From Perkinsus marinus ATCC 50983 (taxonomy: Eukaryota > Perkinsozoa > Perkinsida > Perkinsidae), in the NCBI RefSeq assembly GCF_000006405.1, contig NW_003205331.1:80062-139396 (forward strand): DNA of 59,335 nt, in the 5' to 3' direction. The notes under the pieces were generated by a model. The model had not been told where the DNA came from. It saw only the letters and a list, made by a program, of their open reading frames with translations, and searched no databases. A program made the position numbers and the translations under genes. Positions 35,001 through 47,000 of the stretch are shown one piece after another. Each line of letters begins with the position of its first letter. The first letter of the stretch is position 1.

Positions 35001-38000
35001 AGCATCGTGTGGGAATGGGACGCGTTGTCGAGTGTCTATTATGGTGGTGCGAGCATGGTCTCATACCAACTCTTTGTGAACAAAGGCTACAATGATGAAC
35101 CTACTCTGGTCTTTGACGGCTCCCTGTCCCCTAATACCAGGACCTACAACAGCACTGCCTTGGTGTGCGGTTTGGTGTACAAGGCGCAGGTGGCAGCTCA
35201 GAGTAGCATAGGTGTCGGTCCTGAAAGCCCTAGTGTGTCTGTCCAACTAGCTGTACCACCAGGGCCTCCACAGGGGCTGGTCCTGGTCAGCAGTTCTGCT
35301 GACCATATCAAAGTGGCCTGGGAGGCTCCTGTTGATACCGGTTGTGCTGGGATTGAGCACTACAAGGTCGAGCGGGACTGTGGCAGTGGGTTCACCGTCC
35401 TCAACTCGACGTGGTCCAGTGTGTTTTATAACGATTCGGCGGTGCCCGGCGTGTCAGGGTCACAGTGTGTGTACCGTATAGCAGCCCGGAACCAGGCCTT
35501 GACAGACTGGGGTCCCTACAGTACCTACGTTAGTGGGTTCACAGCCACTGTCCCTGGTATGCCGACCGGCGTGGGAGTGACCGCAACGGGAAGGACCACG
35601 TGCAGCCTGAAGTGGACCGCCCCTTCTTATGACGGAGGGTCTGCTGTGATGAACTACGATGTCTATATTGATGATGGTCACGTTGGCAGCTTCGGGCGAG
35701 CGCAGTTGGAATCCGGCCTGGTCACGATCATCACAGGCTTGAGTCAAGGCTTGAGCTATCGTATCAAAGTTGCGGCTGTGAATGTTGTCGGTACTGGTAA
35801 CTTTACAGTGCCCATCTCCTGTGTGGCCGCCGACCTGGCTGGGCCTCCGCTGAACTTGAAGGGCACCAGCGCGGGGGATGGGATGGTCAGGGTAGAGTGG
35901 GAACAGCCTGTCGATGATGGTGGGGCCTACCTGCTGGGGTACAGGGTCATTGTCAATGGTACCTGTACGATTTATAGTAGCATTATTGATCCGGCTACTA
36001 CGGTGGTCCTTCTACCATGTGAAGAGGGCGTGTTGTACAAGCTCACCGCGACGGCCTATACCCAGGTTGGGTGGGGGGCCAACTCCACGGCTGTGGACTT
36101 CATCTGTGTTGAGCCCCCGGGGGCCCCGACTGGCCTTGGGCTCAACTACAACGAGGAGATGGGGGCATTGGATGTGAGGGACCTACGCAGTCGTGGGCTG
36201 ATGAGTCTGCATTGGGAGGAGGCTGTGAGGGCCAGCTCTTACAGGCTGTACATTGACGATGGCAGTCTGGGTGGGGAGTTCGCCTTGGCTTATGAGGGGA
36301 CAGAATCGGCCTATGCCGCGACGGGCCTGCAGGATGGCAGCTACTATCGATGGAAGGTCGGTGCTGTTAATGGTGGTGGCCAGGGGCCTAACTCGACAGC
36401 CTTCACAGCTCTGATGCGATGTGTACCAGTGGCTCCTTTAGCGGCTCCGACCAAGACTGCGGGTAGCCCGTGGACACTGGACGTAGGTGGAATGCGTCGC
36501 TCTGTGAGTTGACGGTTTTTGTATCAGATTACGTGGCCACCAGTAAGCGACGATTGCGGCTCGGCCGTGTTGGGTTACCGAGTGTATCGCGATGCGCAAC
36601 TAGTCTATCCTATCAGCAACGCCTTCGAGAGATCTCCTGTTTTTGCTGGTGAGGTATATAGAATCGCCCTTACCGGGAACTGAACCCGGGTGCTTCGGTG
36701 TAGGCCTGATTAGCTCCCACACTGTCTCTCTGGACATTATTCCTGCTGAGGACGGCTTTGTATGGTTGCAGCTGAGCACAGCAGCTCAGGACACACTGAC
36801 GGCCTTTGATGTCGTCTACGGTCGAAACAAACATCCAACTTGGCCGCAGGTGGGCGAGGGGATCAGCCATGTGCTGGGAGCAGCGATTTTCAGGAGTCCT
36901 GCAGAGTTTCAAAGCGACAGTTGACCGGCGGCCAGGTCACTCGTTTAACAGTTCATCAGTGTGGGATGAAGCCTGGAGAGCAGTACTGGGCCCATGTCTA
37001 TCTCGAGGGCATGGACGGTGGGGACGGCGATGGGGCCTTATGGAGTGGCATCCCTGTGCCGGTCCCTATGAGGATCTCGAGCCACTTCTGGGAAGAGCCC
37101 AGGATTGTCAGTGTTACCACGAACAGTGTGGAGGTCCGGTTTGGGGCCAGTGCTGGTAGCGGCCGAGCCTGGATGCAGGTGAGGGTTCGCTTGTCGAGAC
37201 TTGTGTGAAGCCATCAGTGTTGGAATATACGTTCGGTTTCCTCCACTAATTATGGAAATTTACACGTGAGTTCGAGTAGAAGTGTTCGAAAACCAACGAA
37301 AATTCCAAAGAATTTCCTCAAAATTTCCATATCATCCTACGGGTGTGGTTTCCTATGTGCACATTTTTCCAAACTGGGAGTTATAGTTTTCATACCGTCT
37401 TTTTGTCACATCTGCTTTAGAGTGGATCTTAGTAGGGTGGCCGCCCATCTCAGGTGGTGTCCGAGCATGACATGCTCTATGTCAACGCTACTGCTGCGAA
37501 GGTTGGTTACAAACGACATGGTCAGTGTGGGACGACGGAGGACGGCATTTGGGTGGTTCAGAATGTGACCAACAAGATTATCACGAACTGCAATTTGAAT
37601 GGGTCGGCAACTTATGTTCTCTTCGTGTACATCGAGGACGTTCTGGGCCGCAACGACGGTAGCTTGAGTGGTCCTCTGAAGTTCACAGCACCAGCTAGTA
37701 ACGATTTTGAAACAAGTCGCTATCGTGGTCCGAGGGTCTACTCTACGCCGCGGTCCGACTTGGTCCAGTTGGCATTTACCCCGACCACTACGGGGAAGTA
37801 CTGGGTCTCGGTCGTCAATGGTGGGGACGTTGGTAGTCTCAAGACCATAGGCAGTATTAAACTGTTACAAGACGCCTTGTGTGGGCTCACCGGTCAGGCA
37901 GTCAATGCGGCTGTTGATGTTATAGTGACGTTGAGAAGCTGTGGTTTGTCGGCAGGAGTGGCCTACTGGGCCGCAGTGTATGTGGAGGATGGTCGGGGCT

Positions 38001-41000
38001 ATGGTGATGGGACTCTGTCGAGGCCTATGTCACTTCGTATTATGTCGGGAAACACGTCCAACTACTTTTTGGTCAACCCGAATATTATAAACTTTCCCAC
38101 GGTTGCTCGGATCGAACTGAATTACACAACGGCGACTAATGGGAGATTGTGGGCGGCGGTGATCCCGGAAGAATCTTCGACGTGCGTGTCATTGGACCAG
38201 GTGAAGCGACAAGAACTTGGCCCACAGGAGCCGGTTGAGTGCGGTGTGGTCGGGTTGGTGGTCTCTGGCGGAACCACTAGTGTGCTCACTATCACAGGCT
38301 GTTCGTTGGCTCGAGGCAACAGATATGCAGTCTTTGTGTATGTTGAGGATTTTCTCGACTTGGGTGACGGTACCGTGTCACCGTCAGTGACGTTCGTCCT
38401 TGGCCCTTCCAATACGTTCGTGTCGTTGCCGTACCTCCACAACCCTCCGACCGAGCGGGAACTGCGGCTGAGCTTTCAGGCCAACGCTACGACTGGTTTT
38501 ATGTACGCGTCTGTGGTGAATAGAGTAGACAGCTCAGCCGTCAGTGTTGATACTGTCAAGGCTGGGACCTTGGCCGTGGGCGGTCCGGGCTGTCGGTACC
38601 ATAACATGACCATCGATACCACTCTCTTATATGTTATATTCAACTGCAGTCTTGAGAGAGGCAAAGCATACGACCTCTTCGTGTATGTCGAGGACGCCTA
38701 TGGTCTGTCGGACGGGACGCTGGCCTCGGCGGTCGAAGTGGTCGTGCCGGAGGCGTCGTTCGGTTTCGTCGTTGGTCCGATGGTCTCGAGCTCAGCAACG
38801 CGTGATGGTGTCACGGTGAGGTTCACAGCTGCTCCCACTGATCCAGTGTGGTTAAGGGGAGGTGGTCCTGACCTCGAAGCATGGACTGGTCAGGCATGGA
38901 TATCGATCATTCGGGCGAGCGCGGTGGGTTTGGTGTCCATATCTAATGTGAAGAATGCTACATATGGTGTTGGTCATGGTACGGAATGCAGGCGGAGCGG
39001 AGTTTTGGTGACGAATTTGACTGAGGTTACGCTGACCAGCTGCTCATTGGAACATTCGGCCGAGTACGTCGCGAGCGTTTACGTGGAATCGCAGGATGGA
39101 CTCTACGACGGTCGGCTGGCCTTCACGGAACCGTTCACGGTGGTGGCTGGTACGTCCAACAAGTTTGCTCACCGTCCAGTGGTGGTGACACCAGTAACCA
39201 CGAGCGGGTTTGGGTTCAGCTTCAGAGCCGAGTCGGTTGGGCTGTATTGGGCCATGGTCCGGGAGTACACTGCAGGTGTGCCGACGATCGCTGATGTTAT
39301 GGCTGGCGTGGGGGCGACTGGAGGCATGGGGTGCCGTATTGTGGGAGGGGTGACCTCGGCTGATAACGAGACGGCTTATCTGACGGCTTGCCAGATGGTT
39401 CGGGACCAGGACTATACCCTGTATGTGTACGTTGCGAGCGCTGACGGGTACGGTGATGGTTCCCTGTGGTTGCCGGGAGTACACTTCCGCACGCCGCAGT
39501 CCAACAGCTTCCTCAGACCGCCAGGTCCGTACATCTGGCCGAGTCCACCGGCTAATACCACAGTGACGGTAGAGGGGATCGCCACGGTCGAGTCGGGCTT
39601 GTTGTGGATGGTCGTGACCCTCAGGGAGGACCGGGACTTGATCACCCCTGCTACTATCAAGGCGGTACCACCACTGTATTCGGCCGGCTGCTATAGTCAG
39701 AGCGTGAGCGTCACGGCGGGGACCAACCTCAGTGGTGGTCTCAACGTTCTCAGTGGGTGTGGTCTGTGGTCGGGCGAGCGGGCGCGGTACACGCTGAGCT
39801 TGTATGTGGAGGATACCCTTGATGGGAACGATGGCAGTCTGGAGCAGATCGATTTTGTCACCAAAGGCTCCAACTTCTTTCTGGGGGCCACACCTGTTGT
39901 CTACAATGTGTCGGCTGACGGGTGCGATGTGGACACCAGGGTTGGGACTGTTGGGAGACTGTGGATGTTCATAGTCCCGGAGGGATGCCACCACAATCAA
40001 ACCGCCACATCGGCCAAGGCCTTGGACTGTCGGGTTGGGGTCGCGGGCTGTTACTATAACGGGGAGGCGATTGGTCCGGACCAGCCCTATAGGGCCCTCA
40101 GGAACTGCTCATTGAATGTGAATGAGAGCTTCTATCTGGTGGTATATGTGATTGACGGGACCAGTGGGGACGGTCTGGACGGTCAGCTGGCCGTTATTGG
40201 TATAACTGGTCAGGCTGTGGTCGCCAACACGACGGGGAATTACTTCTATGAGGGTAGCCCTTTCATTGCTGCTACACCTGATGGGGATGTGGTCACCTTG
40301 GGCGCCAGGGTGGTCCGATCGGGGTACGTGTGGGCTGTGATATGGGATGGTCAGACCGTGGTCAGTCGTGATACGATCATGACTGGTTCGGCTGCTGCTG
40401 GCGGATCACAGTGTAGGATTGAACGGTCTGGTATAGTAGGCGAGGTGGAGAGGTCCTTTACTATGAGAGACTGTGGTTTGGTCCATGGTCAGCAGTATAA
40501 GCTCTTGGTCTACGTCTCTGGGACCGTCGGTGACACACTGGGTGAAGTCGCTGAACCGTTGGTCTTCACGGTGGCACCGGGGACCAATAACTACTTCATA
40601 AGACTACCGCAAGTGAACGCTTCTATGGACGCTGGTTTTAACTCGACCACGGTGCGTTTCTGGGCGGCTCGGTCGGGGTATGCTTGGGCGATGGTGGTCG
40701 CGACCCACAAGCTGCCAGTCCTCACAGCGTCGGGGACTATGGCCTTTAGCGAGAGGAGCAACCCTTTGGCTGGGGCCCAAGCGGATAACAACTGCACGCG
40801 GGGACCAGAGGCGGTGTACAATGGTAGCTATACGGTGTGGGAACTGCACAACTGCACTGCTGAATTTGGTGGTCGATACAGTGTGGTGGTCTATTTGTCG
40901 GGGGAGGCCAAGGGGACAGCTGGCACAATTGGGTGGTCCAACGACTTCACTGTTGACCGGTCCAACATGTTCCATGTCCGGCCTAAGCTGCTCAGACCGG

Positions 41001-44000
41001 CGGTCTCGGACGGGGTCTACGTCGAGTTCGCCTGTGTGGAAACGGGACGGTACTGGATGCAGATCGTGACCAAGACCAATGCTAGCAGAATGGGCCCACT
41101 GGGGATGCGGTCCTGGGGGTCGGCGACTGGTCACGTCGGTAGCTGTATGCGGTTCGACCAGAGCTGTACCTCGCTGGTGGTGGTAGAGGTGGTGTTGTCG
41201 GGTTGTGATCTCCGCAGTGGTACTGAGTATACGTTGTTGACCTATATAGAGGAAGGCACGCTGGACTTGGACGGCGAGATGGACCGACTTGATTTCTCGG
41301 TGGAGGTCGCCAACAGCTTTATCGTTGGGCCACGGGTTGTTGGCATCGCTACGTCGGACGGGTTTACCTTTGAATTCACACCTGCGGCGGTTGGGAAGTA
41401 TTGGGCCTATGTGGTCCACGAGACCAATGCTAGTCGTGTTGACGCTGGGTCCATCAGGGCCAGTCCTAAGGCGTATGCGACCACGACAGCAGCAAGCTGT
41501 GAGGCTACCGCAGTGGCGATTGGGACCACGGGTCATTGGCCCAACCATATCACTTCGGTCACCTTCAGTGGTTGTGGGCTCGTCAGGACCACCCCGTATT
41601 CACTCTTCGTGTATGTCGACGACGACTCGGCTGCTGTTAGTGGTCAGCTGAGTGAAGCGGTACGAGTGTTCGTGGGCAAGTCAATGACTTCACTAAGAGG
41701 CCACAGNNNNNNNNNNNNNNNNNNNNNNNNNNNNNNNNNNNNNNNNNNNNNNNNNNNNNNNNNNNNNNNNNNNNNNNNNNNNNNNNNNNNNNNNNNNNNN
41801 NNNNNNCCCCCGACCATGACCGAGTCCTCGGCTAGAATGGGCAAAGGGTCCTTGGGTGGTACCCAGTGTAAGAAGTCGGGAGTGTTGGTCACGAACACTG
41901 AGCAGACCATGGTGCTCACTGACTGTCAACTGCACCATAACGAGACCTTCTATGTGTGGGTGTACGTTGAGGGGGATTATTACAACGCTGCACCGACCAT
42001 GCCTGATGGTTCGCTGCATTCGCCCTTGGTCTTGGTGGTCCCGCTGGACCCCACGGTCGTGGTCCAGGACACGATGTTGCTGAAGTATAGGGATTACGAT
42101 GTGAAGGAAGGTCGGCTCCTTACGAGTGTACGATCAGTTGCTATTGCTGCTGTAGGTTCGTCCTATACGTATACCATTCGGGCCGAGAACACCATTGGTG
42201 TTGGTCACCCATCGCTCATGTCTCAGCCCATGCTGGCTGCGGGACCACCCAGTACGCCATCGTCGCCTCTGTGTACCACGACCACACGGACCATGGCCTT
42301 CTTGAGATGGGCTGACCCTGATGACCAGGGAGCGATGGTGAGGTCAATGATGGTGGTGGTGGTCTTGGAAGGCTATGGTGTTGTAGATACGGCGTTATCT
42401 ATTGGAATCACAGCGCGACAACGGCAAGTGGGAGACGGTCTATTCGGGGACCAGTACGACGTATATTGCCTCGACGCTCACTACTACGGCTCAGTATAGT
42501 TTTAGGCTTGCGGTCACCAACGACGCCGGAACGAGTGAGTCCGGCTCGGTGTTGGAGGGATATACGTCCGCACTGCTCAGCGGAGCTCTACGAATTAGGG
42601 GAGAAGTGTTTAGAGACCAGTAGGAATTTTATCAAAAATTACATGGTTTCACCAACACATGTAGTTTCCCAGCTGCATATCTTCCGACACTGGTCAGACT
42701 ATGGTCAGCCATTTAGGTGGTTATTCGGATCCGACAACAGTGTGGGCATGTGGTCAGCCACAGTCACCAAGCGAGTTGTATATTTCTACTAGAAGTCTCA
42801 CTTCAATTTCTCTAGCATGGTTGGCGCCTTTGGACGACGGTGGATGTTCCATCACATCGTGAGCATGGGACTCACTTGGGAGGTTGTGATGGTGGTCATC
42901 GGCTCAGGTACGTGGTCCGCTGGGACGGCATCGACTATAGTATTGCGGCGACTACGGCGTACACGGCTGGTGGTCTGACTGCGGAGTCGCGGCACACTGT
43001 GCAGGTGAGGGCGGTCACCAAGGGTGGTCTGTCGTCATGGACCAACGAGGCGGCGGTGTGGGCTCAAACGCCGCCCTCGGCGGTGGTTGGTCTTAATGTA
43101 TCGTACAGTAATCGGACTGGTGTTGGTCTCACGTGGTCGGCTCCATCCGGTGGGGGCAGTGTTAAGGTATATACTGTGTTCATGGACGATGGTCTTGGTG
43201 GGAGCGTGGACCGTGAGGTGGCCAGTCTTGGTCCATCGGCGACCTCTGCTGACATCGACCTTGGTGATGGTGTGGTCGGTGGTAGGCGCTACTGCTTTGC
43301 TGTAACGGCTGATAATGAGGGCACGATTGGTGACGGTGGTGGAGGAGTGGTATTGGTTGAGGCCACGATGACCACTAGTGATACTGTATGTGCGTATGCC
43401 TCGGAAGGACCCTCGAGTCCGCAGAATGTTCAGCTGATCAGAAGCGCCACTGGGGAGATGACGATCCAGTGGTCCGTGCCGGCCGATGATGGTGGTCTGA
43501 CCATACTGCAGTACGAGGTTGAGGTCAAGGACCATGCCCTGAGCTATTGGGTTGTGATCGGGACCACCAGCTCGACCACTCTGAGTGCCGTGTTCGACAG
43601 TTGCACCATGGGGAATCTTTATTCCTTCAGAGTGCGTGCTGAGAATCTCGTTGGGTGGTCGAAGTATAGCGCGGTGGTCACGGGCTACTGTGCGCAGCCT
43701 CCTGGTGCTCCTGTGAATTTGGAAAGGGTGAACTCCAGTAAGAATCATGTTGGTCTTGGATGGGACTCCCCTGCTGAGACCAACGGTGCATCGGTGGTCA
43801 GCTATAAGGTGTACGCACGGTCCAGTCTTGGGACGGGAGCAGCTTTCGTGGTCCATGAGGGGCCAGCAGGTGAGCGGTATGTTGAGCATAGTAGTGGTGT
43901 GGTAATGGGAGCTGAGTATACGTATTGGGTGACAGCGAGCAATGAGGCCGGCGAGGGTGCGGAGTCGAGCACGATCACTGTGGCGGTCGCTGGACCACCG

Positions 44001-47000
44001 GGACCACCTGTGAATATTCAGGTGGCGTCGAGGTCGCTCACGAACATATCATTTGTATGGGACGCCCCGACTGATGATGGCGGTAGTCCGATCACACACT
44101 ACGAGCTGTACTATGGTACCACGTCTGGTTCTGTCACGACTCGGGCGTGGCTGGGCAGTGGGACTGCCTCTGGCACCATCTACCTTACTGCGGGTCCCCT
44201 GTACTACTTCCAGGTGACCGCTTGTAATGTGGTGAGCCTATATTCGTCCAGCAACTGTACGCGATCGTCTGTGGTGGCTGAGTACGTGGGCACTGTGGTT
44301 CCGGTGGTACCGTCCTTGGAACTGGTCAGCACCAGTGGCGACTCGATCACGGTGCAGTGGTCTGAGGCTTCTGATGATGGTGGCAGTCCGGTGGTCACAT
44401 ACCGTGTGTATGTAGACGATGGGTACGGCGGTGTTGTGTCGCGGTTGGTCTGTGATGTTCTTGGTCCGCGACTGTGCATAGCTGATGGTCTCAGTGGTGG
44501 TAACGAGTACCGCTTTGAAATGACGGTGGTGAACGCTATAGGGGAGAGCCCTCGAGGTTCCACTACGGTCTTCAGGGCATGTGAGCTGCCACCGGCCCCC
44601 GTTGGTCTCAGTATCGCTCAGCGGGCCTCGGGTCAGCTGACCCTTGCATGGGACGCGCCGTCAGTGGTGGTCAGCGCGTGCCCGATTCTGGGGTACCAAA
44701 TTCTTGCGGCTGCGTCGGAGGCATCTTTTTGGTGTGACGGTGCGGACTATAACATAGTTGGGGAAATCGTTGGAGATTTGAGGACCTTCGTCTACACTCC
44801 GGGTGATACCGGTGGGTACTGTGTCAAGGTGAGAAGCACGAACTTACAGACACAGCAGACCGCGAATACGTCAATTGTGGGTGTGCCCACATCGATCATC
44901 TGGGCGCGCGCGGCGAGCGTTCCCAGTGCTCCTGATCCGGTCCAGTGGGTGAGCGGTAATGGTACGTCATTGGTGGTTCAGTGGTCTGCGAGCAGTTCTG
45001 ATGGTGGACTGCCGATTTTGAACTACGAGTTGCAGCGAGACGATGGGGCTGGTGGCTCGGTGTGGACCACTGTGGCGAGCGCTACTACGTTGAACTCGAC
45101 CGTGGCTGGTCTCACGCCGGGACTACCGTATGGCTTCCGAGTGAGAGGCGTTAACAACGTGAGCCTAACCAATGCATTGGATGATGTGGTCGACTGCTGT
45201 TGGTCACCGGTGGTCTACATTTACGCTGCCTCGGCACCTCAGCAACCGTACATGTTGGCTACTGATAGCGGTGACAGAATCGGTGACACGGCGGTCAGAG
45301 TTCGGTGGATTTATAACGCTACCATAGCGGCGATGGCGCCTAGTGGTGGTCTCCCTGTAACGGGGTATAAGCTGTATAGGTCAGCTGTTGGGGCTACGGT
45401 CCTGGACGTCCTGGTCTACGATGGTACGGGTTCGACCACGACCGAGCTCGTGGTCACTGGGTTAACACCATCGGGCACGTACAGGTTCGCGGCGACTGCG
45501 ATCAATGCTGTAGGGGAGAGTGCCAAGGAGCAGTATGTGGCGATAACGTGTTGTGTCCCACCGAGTAGGATGGAGAGGCCCAGCGTGGGCCCTCCGAACG
45601 GGAACGACAGCGCGGTCGAACTGAACTGGGTGGCCCCTGAGACTACGGGGGGTATGGTCGTGATGGAGTACCGTGTTTATAGAGATGACGGCAACCTTGG
45701 GGACATCACCACGTTGGTCTACAGTGGTGGTACGGACCTCACTACAGTGGTCAGTAGTGGTCTTACTATAGGAAAGTATTATAGGTAAGCCGTGGTCGCT
45801 TTGGTGAAAACGTGACTGGTCAGTTCAGATTCGTGGTCGTGGCGGTCAACAGTGTTGGTCCAGGCGTGGTCTCACCAGTGTTGACGTACCAAGTGTGTGG
45901 TCCTCCATCACCGCCTGGTAGCGTTATAGCTTCCGAACTGACCGACACTACGGCGAGGATCTCCTGGACTGCTGGTGCCACGACTGGAGGCAGCGGTTGT
46001 CTGTTGAACAGGTGGGCTTACGTTAATTTGATATGCAAATGTGATGAAAAATGTGTGTTATATTCCGAATTCACATAAACGCTATGAACATTTGATGTGC
46101 TAGAAGTAGCCAACGCTACTTCTATCACTAGATGACGTATCGAATCGTATGCGACCACGGCAGCTGGCTGTGGTTACGAGCCTCGTAGCTGCACCTGCTG
46201 TGGTCACGAGGCACCATTGTTTAAGCCTCGTAATACGAGGGCGTGTCATATACAATGATACCCGTGTCGGGGGAGCACTGTACTCGGCAGTTTGGTGGGT
46301 CCAACCACCGGCTGATCTACGATCTACCTCTGGTCTCATGGACCCGCTGTGTTCTCCATCTTAGTTTACAGCTATTGCAGCACGGTGAAATTCCAAATAA
46401 AATGGTACATCGTGAAATATATGTATTTCCGGTTGCAACCATGGTGTCACCAGTCACCACGGCCGGTTTCATTTTTATATAGTTAATGCTCGTTGATTCT
46501 TGTGGAAGAACTGTTGCAACTGTCAATTTACAGGTATGATGTGTTCCTACGGGAAGGCTCTGGTGGTCCATTCACGATGGTCGAGTCAGTGGGACCAAGC
46601 GTGCTCTCATATATCCACACCGGTCTTGGTCCTGGCCACACTTACACTGTTAAAGTCATCGCTTACAATGGGAACTACGCCAGCTATGCTCCAGAGGCGA
46701 ACGTGACCTTCATTACGGGATCACCACCGACCGCCATACTGACCGCTCCTACGTTCGTGAGCGGTCAGGTCTCGCCGACCCTGAGCCTGACCGTGGCCCA
46801 TGGCACTGCGGAGTCGCTGACGCTGCCGGTCCTGGAGTACCAAGTTCTCATCAGACCATGCAGTGTTGCGGGAAACGACACTTTCATATCGGCTCGTCTG
46901 GCTGGGTCGTTGACATTGACGACCACCAACTACCCGCAGCTTACTACTGCAGTCGTGTATTGCATCAGGGCGCGCGCTTTTAACGTCAATGGTTGGAGCG

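Larger units (their letters stand above)
36714..42035 (+). repeat. Protein-level tandem array of ~14 copies of an unrecognised ~115-residue repeat
   Basis: Within the giant gene (exons from 36704 to 42337). Each unit opens with SN-x-F, then a strand (DGVTVRFTA), G-x-YWA-x-VV, a variable loop, I-K-A, a G-x-x-C segment, L-T-x-C-x-L, Y-x-LFVYVED and DG-x-L-S. Two cysteines per unit are conserved (GC/QC and LTxC), likely a disulfide. It reads as a beta-sandwich. The N gap falls inside unit 13. Confidence 0.85.

Noticed and set aside
39044-40000. 318-codon minus-strand frame, and 314 codons at 40604-41548
   Set aside because: Shadows of the giant gene's exon on the other strand; skewed GGT-rich codons leave the antisense frame open.
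43035-43889. 284-codon minus-strand frame
   Set aside because: Antisense shadow of the FN3 exon 42908-45784.
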